Origin: Morinoia aosen
Lineage: Eukaryota > Arthropoda > Malacostraca > Amphipoda > Talitridae
NCBI GenBank assembly: GCA_030386875.1
Contig: CM059566.1
Span: 39,530,068-39,594,067, forward strand
Length of the DNA stretch: 64,000 bases
Reading direction: 5' to 3'
Part shown: piece after piece, positions 19,870-30,560 of the stretch
Layout of the letters: every line of letters starts with the position of its first letter
Numbering within the stretch: the first letter of the stretch is position 1
The notes under the pieces: generated by a model
What the model was told of the DNA's origin: nothing
The model's input: the letters and a program-made list of their open reading frames with translations, nothing else
Database searches by the model: none
Program-made: the position numbers and the translations under genes

Positions 19870-22327
19870 GCTTGAACTTGAACTTGAACTTGAAATTGAG
19901 GGCCGACAGCGTCGGGGCCTTTGTAACGGCCTGCAATTCCCTCCACAGTTATCACACAAAGAGTTCAGCGCCTGGTACCAGACTTGTCCACTAAACTACT
20001 CAGGATTTACCAATCCTTGTCACAAGCTGCCATTGGATGGCGTCACTGGGATAGCCAGTGCGTCAAAACACCATCCCCAGGCATATTGGGTCATTACTGA
20101 CCATTCTACCTGACTGGCTCATTCCAGTCACTGTCTCTTACTCCAGGCACGCACAAGAAACAATTTCATAGCTTCAATGATACTCAAATTGCACTCCTGA
20201 TCCAATCCAGCAAGACAGCTCATACCGCAATCATCTTCAGCACATCTGGCATACCACTCATTCTCTCCATACTGCTCAAGCACCACATTCATAAAACTTT
20301 CTCTCTCTTGCTCATACTTACTACATTCCAGCACAAAATGCTCAATTGTTTCCTCCACTCCACTAATACACTGCCGACATAATCTGTTATTATTCTCATT
20401 CCACCTCCATGTACGTCTGTTCACACTCAATGACTTACATCTCACAGCAAACAAGAGTTGACTTCCAAAACTACCATCATAGAACATCTCAAACTTAGGT
20501 GCTTCTTTTTTCATATACCAGTCAAGTGTAGGCTTCCGCACCATGCTAAGCCTCCACTTATTCAATCCATACTCTTTTGTTTTCCTCTCAATCTCTTTCT
20601 TCCACCTCTTGCAGTCCCACTCAGGCCCTACACCTCCAGGATTTATTAAACTCCAGTCATCCACAGGTCTCCCAATTCTAACATGAATAATCTTTTGCAT
20701 ACTAAGCTTCCTTGCATGCCCCCAACACACTTTCTCCCAATAGCTTACACTCAGATTCCATTCAAAAATTCGCTTTACCCATCTGCTATTCTGCATTCTT
20801 TCAATTCTCACCTTATAATTCAGCACCGCCTTCATCATTCTTTCTGAAAATAGGCTCCACCCAAGGTCACCTCTAATGGCTTCTGTAGCTGTCCATTTTG
20901 GAGCACCCAATGCTAACCGTCCTACCTTATTTTGTATTACATCCAGCTTTTCAAGATCACTTCCATTCCAGGCAAGAGCACTCATACCATACATGACACT
21001 AGGTACAGCAACATACTTCCACATTCCTCTCACACATTCATACTTGTTTGCTCTGTATCTGGCCACGCTACTTAATCGTCCACTCCACTGCATAGCTTTT
21101 GCCACTTTCTCACCCTTAGTTCTAGTGCATCCATCTTCACTTATCATACAACCTAGATATTTGTATTCTTTTGTTCTACCTATTCTGATTTCTCCAATAT
21201 TCCACAGTCTGTCTCTATCAGTCTCATCACTATTTATAACCATAACCTTGCTTTTGTCAGCACCGAAGTTCATCTTGAAATCTGTACTATATCCGTTCAC
21301 AATGTCAAGCATCCTTTGCAGTTCATGTCCACATCCACTAACCACAACCACATCATCAGCATACAACAAACAGCTCAGTCTCTCATTACCAACTTTCAGT
21401 CCTAAGCCACTCCTTCTCAGTCGAACTGCTAATTCTTCTGTGTACAATCCAAACAACAGGGGAGACAGAGTACAGCCCTGTCTCACTCCTCTAACACTCC
21501 TCACTTGCCCCGTTTCCAAATTTCCTAACCTGTATATAGCGCTTGTGTTCTCATACAGACTTTGTACAATTTTTACTATTTTTCTGCTAAACCCAACTTT
21601 TCTCAAAACTTCAAAGAGCCTAACCCGATCCACTCTGTCATACGCTTTTTCAATATCCAGGAATGCTAAATAAACCTTCTTATCATCCTTCCTCATTCGC
21701 TCAATTATTTCACTCACTACAAACAGATTATCTTCCCCACGTCTATCTTGCCTAAAACCATTCTGTTCTTCACCTAGGACTCCTAATTCCTCAACTAAAT
21801 TTTTCATTCTCTCATTCAAAATACCACAAAATATCTTACATACAGTGTCACCTAGTGCAATTGGTCTGTAATTTTTAAGTTCTTTCATACTCTTATGTCC
21901 ACCCTTATGCAACAGAACTACATTACACTTGTTCCAGTCATCCGGTACTCTTTCACTCTTCCATATCTCATCAAATAAACATTTCAACATACTGACCACA
22001 CTCTCTCCTCCAAATTTATAAAACTCATATGGGATCTTATCAGGGCCACATGCCTTTCCATTTTTCACTTTCTTCAAAAAACTTACAATCTCTTCACAAG
22101 TGATTTCGTCTTCCATTTGCAGTTCACGTTCATCAATCAGAAAATTTATGGGTGCATTATCTGTAACCTGCTCATTCATTCCACCAATGTCCTCCCAGTA
22201 TTCTTCAACTGCTTTCACCAGTTGCATCCTATCTTGCACACTGCAACCATTAACTACTAATTCATCAACTTGAACTTCACTACTTCTATCATTACCTTGT
22301 ATAAACTTATACCAATCTTTTATTCCA
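19870..22327 (-). mobile_element. TTCAAG-tailed LINE, copy F (5'-truncated)
   Basis: It starts at a point equivalent to ORF2 residue about 407 and runs through the RT, finger, 3' UTR and hexamer tail. It belongs to the D subfamily. The sequence TTCCGGAAACG borders its 5' end (about 22329-22339) and again lies between its tail and the D 5' end (19854-19864), a candidate 11-bp target duplication. Confidence 0.88.
20128..22327 (-). pseudogene. LINE ORF2 fragment (RT and finger), copy F
   Basis: The frame is uninterrupted from the truncation point to the stop at 20128 and includes the complete RT core and terminal finger, without endonuclease. The open frame continues upstream into unrelated flanking DNA to 22440, so a fortuitous 770-codon frame exists. 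It is nearly identical to copy D. Confidence 0.85.
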
Positions 22328-22440
22328 GCGTTTCCGGAAAACGAGTGAACGTGCGGACTGGTTCCCTCGATATTCGAAGGCACAAATTTTCTACCGCTGT
22401 TTGAAAATATAAATTTCCTAAATTGCTGCGAAGGCAGCAC

Positions 22441-23027
22441 AGCTTATACATTCCAACGTCTATCGCAGTTTTTCGCGCTTTTACCTATAACTGGCCTCGC
22501 AACACATCGTATTATATAAGGTATAAAATATTTCACTACTAGTATATAAGATATTTCACTGCAGGTTTTTGACTTTTCCTAAAGTGAAGCATTTTCCCAA
22601 AATCTTAATAATTCCCAAAAATCTTAATATGAGAGTAGTATCTCTGGACAATACAGTTAGAGTCGTGTGTACAATATGGAAAGTGAAATGTTTCATTCTT
22701 TCATTTGAGAGTAATTTGAAGTCGTTGGGTGCATTCTTTCAAAAGTTAAAACCGGGTCAACTTAAGTTTTTACTGAGCGGAGTCGGAAAGGCTTTTTGAT
22801 GAATTTCTGTAGTTCCCAAAAAACAGTTAGAGTCGTGTGTACAATATGGAAAGTGAAATGTTTCATTCTTTCATTTGAGAGTAATTTGAAGTCGTTGGGT
22901 GCATTCTTTCAAAAGTTAAAACCGGGTCAACTCAAGTTTTTACTGAGCGGAGTCGGAAAGGCTTATTGATGAATTTCTGTAGTTCCCAGAAAACAGTTAG
23001 AGTAGTATTTCTGGACAATACCCTCTT
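22441..23027 (+). repeat. dispersed segment, copy 1, with two 170-bp tandem units
   Basis: Starts GCTTATACATTCC and ends at TTTCTGGACA. The same sequence recurs at 29187-30112 with almost no differences apart from the number of tandem units. Units begin CAGTTAGAG at 22654 and 22824, with a partial third at 22994. In the second copy the segment leads straight into LINE reverse transcriptase, so it may be the 5' part of that LINE. After 23027 this copy passes into unrelated sequence. Confidence 0.85.
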
Positions 23028-24449
23028 CGCCCCAGAAAAATTTGAGCCAACTTGCAAAGTGGGTTCAAATTTTCACCCGTTAATTTTAATTATGACCTTT
23101 ACATACCCCTTACGTTAAAGAGTTAGAAAATATTCACCCTCTTTTTCAATTTCTTAGCTTTTCCCGACATCAACATATCCCTACATATCACCTCATCATT
23201 TACCTTCTTGCAACACGCCGATGTTGACGCATTTATAAAATATTCATTAATACCTGACACACAGTAAATAATTGAAACGCATCTCTTACACACATTATTG
23301 TAGTACGCAAATAGCAAAGAACACAGTAAAGATACCGCACATATCCAACAACTTGAACGCATAAATAAAACACACACGACATATTATTCTCGACTTACTC
23401 TCGGCAAATTCATCAACATAGATAAACATATAAATTAGAGATCGAAAAATCGGCGAATTTGTTACAAGCAGAGACATCCTTTCAGCTTTCTCGGTTGCAA
23501 TCCACCTAAAAACACAATCTCAAAGTGGAGGTGATTTTCCAACCTCAAGTTTTCTTCCTCATGATTATCATTTAATCCTGTGATTCAAAGTAGACGTTTT
23601 TCTTCCAACAAAACTCGCTGTTGCTCCTCCTGCGAGCCTAGGTACAGCTTGTTGTTGTTGTTCCTGTGACGTGCTACTCCTCGGCTTGCTCCTGATCCTG
23701 GGCTTGCTACTGATCCTGGGCTTGCTACTGATCCTGGGCTTGCTACTGATCCTGGGCTTGCTACTGATCCTGGGCTTGCTACTGATCCTGGGGAGGGCCC
23801 CCTGCTGAGAATCGAAGTTACTGAAGCTTTTCCATTAAAAAATTCATCCTTGGCGTCACGTGAATTCGTGGAAAATTCCGTAGATCCTCGTTGCGTCAAA
23901 TCGCGGACAAATCCTGTAGATTACGGCGTCAATACGCGTAGGACTCCCACGTTGGAGCTCATAAGCTCTTTCATAAAATTGTAGAAAATGAAGCACATTT
24001 AATTGCGAAGACCTTCAGGTTTTGGTTCTCAGTCTGCTCGTCGACTAGCATGACATTAACCCCTGATGTTCGCGTTAAATTGCCAATGATCTCCTTCCGT
24101 AAATGTACGCGTTTGATTGTCTAACATGGTTACTTGGTAATCGAGAGACAGCGCATTACATGGTCGATCAACGTAAGAATTGTTCCTCGGTTTTCTTCAA
24201 AATCTGCCTTGAGTGAGGCGGACGTGAGCTACACGAAGAATTCCTACATACAAACATAAAATAGTTACTTTCCGGTATCCTCAACCAACTCTAGACAAAA
24301 GCCGAAATTCGTTCGACGGTGTCACTAATTGGTCAAATCACCTCACAAGACTATATGAACATTATTACACATGATGTACGAACTCGCAGGAGATTTACCC
24401 TCTAGGCCGAAATCCTGAATACGCACCAATAAAAAAAAGCACATATACA
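23028..24449. other. noncoding stretch with an 18-bp minisatellite
   Basis: No gene is visible. At 23684-23790 there are six copies of an 18-bp unit (GGCTTGCTACTGATCCTG). They lie in a 104-codon minus-strand frame (23899-23585) that reads as repeated PGSVAS; this is most likely the repeat staying open by chance, since 18 is a multiple of three. Confidence 0.6.
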
Positions 24450-25020
24450 TTGGGTATTGTCAAGGCGTCTAACTTTACATTATACTCTGCCGCGAAGGCT
24501 TTTCTAACGATCAGACATTATGCCAACACCGACACACAAGAGAAAAATTACACATGAATTGGGTACTATATCAGCTCATCGGACTTTACGTTATACTCGG
24601 CCGCGAAGGCTTTTCTAGCGATCCGACATTCTAACAATACCGACATACAAAGAAATGCAAAAATAGACAAAATGTAGTGTTACCAACCCGTCAAACTTTA
24701 CATCTTACTACGCCGAAAGGCTCTACAGACGATTTGACATTGTGATAACACTGACACAAAAATGCAAAAATAGATACGACACAAAATTTTATCCGATTCT
24801 CAGCCCCAGAGACAGTGCAGCACATTTAAATGATTCCACGTTGCCGCAAGATTATATAAACATTCACACAAATATTGTACACCAAATCGGGAGATTTGCC
24901 AAACAGGCTGAAATCCCTAACGCACTTAATGTACTCATGAATACACAGTGTGTCATCACTCTGTTAGACTTTACATCATACTTTTGCTGAGAACAGCCGT
25001 TCTGATGATCTAACATCCTG
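24450..25020. repeat. ~112-bp satellite, three adjacent units plus one displaced
   Basis: Homologous blocks around ACTTTAC.TTATACT.GCCG begin at 24472, 24583, 24695 and 24968. The first three are spaced 111 and 112 bp. Each carries a CCGAAGGC.T-type core and a GA(T/C)..GACATT block. Units are 75-85% alike by eye, so the array is old. Confidence 0.75.
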
Positions 25021-27972
25021 ATTACACACACAAAATGAAATAAACATGATTATTAACCTAATTCTCAGCCTTTGAGAAATTGCACAATTGTTATTCAATT
25101 ATGTCATTTTCTTCGTCGTCCTTCAATTTCAACGCATTTAATTCAATGCTACTGATAACATTTAATGTACATTCTTTTCTTGTTCTCACAACATCCTACA
25201 TTCTTGCGTTCCGTACTACCACACTAGAGTTTTAACCACATCAACTTGAACGTACCGACAAATTTCTTAATTGCGAGTGCAATCCACTATAGCAATAAAA
25301 TTCCGGCAAAGGCTCTCTGCTGCGCGGTCCATCTCTCTCACATACATTCTCGATGAAGATTTCCCTTGTACAATCCAGTCGCTATGCATTTTCAATTTTT
25401 TAACGCCATAAATCAATTCCTTTGCAGAAATTACACTCCATCTTGAATATTGAGCATTTTCGTACTAGAAAATAAACATATCCTAATGAAGTTGATAAGT
25501 ACATCGTTATTATGCAAACACTCTATCGCCATCAATCAACGCTAGAATTTCAATTATTGACGAAACGGCTCACACAATTTGATTAAAGTTACAACTAAAC
25601 CATGTCAAATTCAAAGCATTGTCGAATGTTTCTGCTCCTCCCATCTTACGCTCAAACATTAGAAGGCACGCCAGAGCTACTTTTGTTGATCAGGCAAAAC
25701 CGACCCCAACGAACCTGTCCAAAATCCGCGCACGAACGAGAGAGAATGCGTAGACAAATACGAGGAATGCATTATAAAATCCAAAAATTATTCTGAAGAA
25801 TTCTCATGGATCTTCCGTTCCACCGATTTAATTCAATACAGAATGTTAGGTCATTTTCGCTTTCAGTACAAGTAAATTTCTCTGTTTAGCGAGACGATAC
25901 TCCCAGACGTACGCAAGGAATATTCATCTCACACGAGGCAATACTTTACTCTGCGATAAAATTCGAGGTCGAATCCCACTCGAGAAATGGCGTAGTATTT
26001 CTTCAAAATCTACACAACTCTATCTCTTTCGCTGTAGTAGAACTCAGTTTCCGTAAGATATAATTTGCACCTCTCACATGAGTATAACTTGAACATACCC
26101 TTAGACGACGAACGATTTGAAGAAAAATACACAATCTTCCAATTAACGCACACTTAAAAATGAAAATTCATTCATCGGTGACATGTAACTGTTTAGACTA
26201 CACAAAATTGCATTTAATCCACGTGTTCCCTCTAAAATCTACAGATGCTTAATATAATAAAAATTCCTTCCTACCTGAAGGCAGCTAGGATTGAATAATC
26301 TTAAATTACCACGCTCTACCATCGAATTCACTTCAAAAAGAAATTTTAAACATCATGAATCTATAAAAGTTAAGGAAGAAAAATTTTTATGCTCATTGAA
26401 TTTGATATAAAGGTATAGATTGACTCATGTCAGTGTCGAAATGGATTGTATAATTGGCACATGGGAAAATTACCCAAAATATTCAATGATTTAGTGTATT
26501 ATTATTGAAGCAATTATTTAAATTCTCACTCTGATGTACTGGAGCTTAGCACAATGATCTTGTGAATAGAAACAGAGGACGAATTTACTTTACTTAACAC
26601 ACGAGCAGCGGCGTCATTTATATCTAAGTGAATAAAATTAGACCACGAACTAAATGTGCAGCATCGTTGGAAGCCATCACTTACTTTAAAACACTACATT
26701 TAATTTTTATCCTAAGCACCGCCACTTAATTCATTCAACAGTTTTGCAACAAGAATTTACCACCCCTTTGATAGCAAGGAAATTGATTCTCAAAATTCCC
26801 ATTACTGCTTCTCAGCAGATGTCAATTTAAATACTTGAAGCTCTCAAATATCAACGAATGAAAATATGAATTATGTTGCTAAAGCTGATTGGAGAAGCTT
26901 GACACACACGAGGCCAAAAAAAATTTTTGCAAATCATTTATAAGCGAGGTATCATTAAAAAAAATTCCAACTATATTAATTACTAAATGCCTCAAAGCCC
27001 AGAAAATGTAAACTTGTTTCAAAGATTCACTTGAGATAAGGCGGCGTTTGCTGGGGTTAGGGCGTTATTTCCCCAGACAATGCTTCACACCTCAATTCAG
27101 TTAAACCTGATAATCGTACAGATCATAGAAAAATTCAACCAAAAATTCAGCACTCAAGGAAAATTTTATTGAACACATTGTCGAGAAAATAGAGCAAGTA
27201 TTTGATGCAATATACACTCAGACAATATTAACTAGATCAACTCAGCGGCACAAAAAAAATGAGCAAAGATCTCGGAAAATATCAATTCCTCATAGCATTT
27301 CGAAATTAATGGCCATGGATAACACTTAGTCAAGTACACTTCAAATTAGGCGCTCAGATTTGGTCCGACTGCAGCTGCCAGAATCTCAATTTTTATTACT
27401 CCGTCCTCCAACCGCGCGACCGGCGTTAGGCGTCGGTACAGCACGCCCACGGTACCGCTCTCTACGTTAGAAATTTTACTCCAAGTTGGAATGCCCACGA
27501 AATGACACGGATGAATTGTACTTGCAGAAAATTCTGCTTAATTATCGAGCGACTATTGGACTGAATTAAAAAAAGAAGAAACAGATATTTTTAGACAACT
27601 GAAAATAATTAAAAAAAATCTCCATGTTGATATACAGACAGTACGCTTGCATAGGTTAATTAATATTTTTCCTGTTGCGATACGGAGAAGGGGTTGGGTT
27701 TAGGACCCCCCCCTTGCCCATACGCTGAGGGAATTGCAACCCCCACACATGTTATAGTATTATCCTTTATGCTTGCGTACACCTGCATACCAGACATGGA
27801 GAATAAAAGGATTGAAGATTTACATGAATTTATTTTGGGAAAAACACGTGGATCAAGTCATACAAGGCATTGAAACGAAATGATTTGAAAGGGCACAACT
27901 GCGTTAATGAAAGGCACACACATTTCTACCGTTTTTAAGACTCTAAACATGACACGATATAATGTGATGCTT
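25021..27972. other. AT-rich noncoding region
   Basis: Nothing recognisable in either strand beyond short spurious frames. If the promoter at 28.9 kb is used, this would be intron or transcript body on the minus strand. Confidence 0.5.
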
Positions 27973-27974
27973 AC

Positions 27975-28888
27975 CGGGAATTCAAGTTACCAATACTCCA
28001 TCGTAGACAACGATTTACGCATACACAGACTGCCGGCTCCACAGTAACACAAATCATAATATTTGCGAGAATAACACATCACGATTTAACCTGGAATTTG
28101 TGACACGGTGTCGAATCATACAACAGGAAGTCGATTCTCGACTCAACAAACACAGGAAATCGATTGCCTATAAATTAGATGATTCTTCGCGATACTTTGA
28201 GAAGCACTTTTCTGTGTGCTGATCTACATCTGAAATTGAACTTCAATCACCACCTAAAAGAGCTCTCACAACTATACAACACTCGCCCTTTTGATAATAA
28301 ATGATTCACTGATGGATATTCACTGCCGATGCCATTGCTCACTGCTGATGTTCCACGTCGTAGCTTAGAATGGCTGCTGTCCTGTGCTGATGTCTCGTTA
28401 ACGTGCTGCAGTGGTACCTTCCACCGCTCCATCTTGGGATGCCGGTATTACAACTCGTATTCACTGCTGCCATGATGCCTGGAATCGCTTTAGAGTTTCG
28501 TTCAGCCCAGGATTCCTTGAGGCGTTGGTGAGCCAATTCACTGTAGTTTTGTGCGCTGATTTTCGCATCGTTGGTGAACGAACTTGACTGTTGATACTCG
28601 CAATGTTGGCGCTTGCGTGGCTCCAAATCTTGATGCTGCAGTTGCCTGTGAGCTCGGTCCCCGATGCAAAGGTATTTGAATCACCGCTGCGAGGCCGGTT
28701 TACTTCGATCAGGTTTCTTTTGGGAGACGGTGTTCACCGGTTGCCGACGTCCAACTTTGTTTCTTGCACTTCGAATTATTAACTTTCAAATTGCAGCTTG
28801 GTAGAAGGCAAGTCGGCTATGCCGACCTGCTGTGTAGTGCACCCTCAGACGTCGTGCGCAGTGCTCTCTCGTGCGTTCAAAAATCCCT
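27975..28888 (-). ncRNA. candidate heat-inducible transcript, first exon (no long ORF)
   Basis: This is the stretch downstream of the promoter cluster at 28911-29095. It has no ATG-started frame longer than a few dozen codons and ends in a good splice donor (CCCG/GTAAGC at about 27975/27974). The sequence is of more balanced composition than its surroundings and contains several CAGTGAA/CATCAGCA-type short repeats. A long noncoding RNA or the 5' leader of a gene further left would fit; a degenerate retroelement leader is also possible. Start position is estimated at about 30 bp from the TATA box. Confidence 0.35.
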
Positions 28889-28910
28889 CACGAGTCTTCA
28901 TCTACCCTCC

Positions 28911-29095
28911 TTATATATGCGCGTCTCGGATCCTTCTCGAATGTTCACGAATATTCGCAGTTACAATGACAGCATTTTACAGCTGATTGGAGGAATTCTT
29001 CCTTGTCCTGACGTCTCGAAATTTCATTGGCTAGGTGCCCGCTTTCATAATTGTGCCACACCTTCTCGTGTGATCGCTTGGCAAGCGTTCATTGG
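28911..29095 (-). promoter_or_regulatory. heat-shock-type promoter: 3 CCAAT boxes, 5-unit HSE, TATA box
   Basis: At 28934-28956 five TTC/GAA units alternate perfectly with two-base spacing, the binding site of trimeric HSF. Fifteen bases downstream on the minus strand is TATATAA (28918-28912). Upstream on the same strand are CCAAT boxes at 28990-28986, 29030-29026 and 29095-29091. Order and spacing are those of classical hsp promoters. Chance occurrence of five perfect units in 64 kb is very unlikely (15 specified bases). Confidence 0.8.
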
Positions 29096-29186
29096 TGTAG
29101 ATGTTGCGGCTTTTGTTTAAGGCCAACCTTCGTATCGCGCCTTCGTGCGAGGCCTGTTCCCATGCCCAAGCGACGGCCGGCTTAAC

Positions 29187-30112
29187 GGCTTATACATTCC
29201 AACGTCTATCGCAGTTTTTCGCGCTTTTACCTATAACTGGCCTCGCAACACATCGTATTATATAAGATATAAAATATTTCACTACTAGTATATAAGATAT
29301 TTCACTGCAGGTTTTTGACTTTTCCTAAAGTGAAGCATTTTCCCAAAATCTTAATAATTCCCAAAAATCTTAATATGAGAGTAGTATCTCTGGACAATAC
29401 AGTTAGAGTCGTGTGTACAATATGGAAAGTGAAATGTTTCATTCTTTCATTTGAGAGTAATTTGAAGTCGTTGGGTGCATTCTTTCAAAAGTTAAAACCG
29501 GGTCAACTTAAGTTTTTACTGAGTGGAGTCGGAAAGGCTTTTTGATGAATTTCTGTAGTTCCCAAAAAACAGTTAGAGTCGTGTGTACAATATGGAAAGT
29601 GAAATGTTTCATTCTTTCATTTGAGAGTAATTTGAAGTCGTTGGGTGCATTCTTTCAAAAGTTAAAACCGGGTCAACCTAAGTTTTTACTGAGCGGAGTC
29701 GGAAAGGCTTTTTGATGAATTTCTGTAGTTCCCAAAAAACAGTTAGAGTCGTGTGTACAATATGGAAAGTGAAATGTTTCATTCTTTCATTTGAGAGTAA
29801 TTTGAAGTCGTTGGGTGCATTCTTTCAAAAGTTAAAACCGGGTCAACTTAAGTTTTTACTGAGCGGAGTCGGAAAGGCTTTTTGATGAATTTCTGTAGTT
29901 CCCAAAAAAACAGTTAGAGTCGTGTGTACAATATGGAAAGTGAAATGTTTCATTCTTTCATTTGAGAGTAATTTGAAGTCGTTGGGTGCATTCTTTCAAA
30001 AGTTAAAACCGGGTCAACTCAAGTTTTTACTGAGCGGAGTCGGAAAGGCTTATTGATGAATTTCTGTAGTTCCCAGAAAACAGTTAGAGTAGTATTTCTG
30101 GACATTCCTCAA
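29187..30112 (+). repeat. dispersed segment, copy 2, with four 170-bp tandem units
   Basis: Same start (GCTTATACATTCC) and end as the segment at 22441-23027. Tandem units start at 29400, 29570, 29740 and 29911, with a partial at 30081, i.e. periods of 170, 170, 171 and 170. Here the segment continues without a break into RT coding sequence. Adjacent units differ by only one or two bases, so the expansion is recent. Confidence 0.88.
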
Positions 30113-30559
30113 GGTTCAATCATCGGCCCGCTCTTATTTTCAATCTTCATCAATGATTTCCCCACCATGCCGGCAAACACAAAAATCTCAATGTATGCTG
30201 ACGACGTACAAATTGCCATGACAAGCTCAACAGCAGATTTAAAAGAAACACAAGCCAACGCTGAAAACCTTCTGAGAAACCTTAAATTGTGGTATGACCA
30301 TAATGGCCTCAAACTTAACGCAAGTAAAACGCAATGCATTATTTTTGGATCACAGAATGCGACTAAAAATTTACCACCATTCAAGCTAACATTTGGAGAC
30401 GATACAATTGAACCAGGAGAGACGGTAAAAAATCTGGGTGTTTGGTTTGACAAAAATATGACTTTCAAATCACACGTCGAAACAATGTGCAACAAAATAA
30501 ACGGAACCTTAATGTTCTTTCATCGCATTAAGAACACACTTGACGAAAAATCTAGATTG
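30090..30559 (+). pseudogene. CR1/L2-like LINE reverse transcriptase, first piece
   Basis: An open frame encodes the central part of a LINE RT: IPQGSIIGPLLF, then FINDFP, MYADDVQIAM with the catalytic Asp pair, and VKNLGVWFDKNM typical of CR1/L2/Jockey-like elements. The N-terminal RT fingers and endonuclease are missing; the 170-bp tandem array lies where they should be. The frame ends at a TGA created by the insertion of LINE copy G, and the rest of the protein resumes at 33383. This LINE is different from the TTCAAG-tailed family. Confidence 0.85.
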
Positions 30560-30560
30560 T

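Noticed and set aside
22569-22799. 76-codon frame repeated at 29315-29545
   Set aside because: Part of the dispersed segment and its 170-bp repeat; low-complexity, no family motif.
23585-23899. 104-codon minus-strand frame with PGSVAS repeats
   Set aside because: Produced by an 18-bp minisatellite, a multiple of three; no start context or homology.
24450-25020. CRISPR-like array
   Set aside because: Units are ~112 bp and diverged without short constant repeats; this is a eukaryotic satellite.
28339-28626. 95-codon minus-strand frame downstream of the heat-shock promoter
   Set aside because: Begins with TTG rather than ATG and has no recognisable domain, so I do not call an hsp gene.
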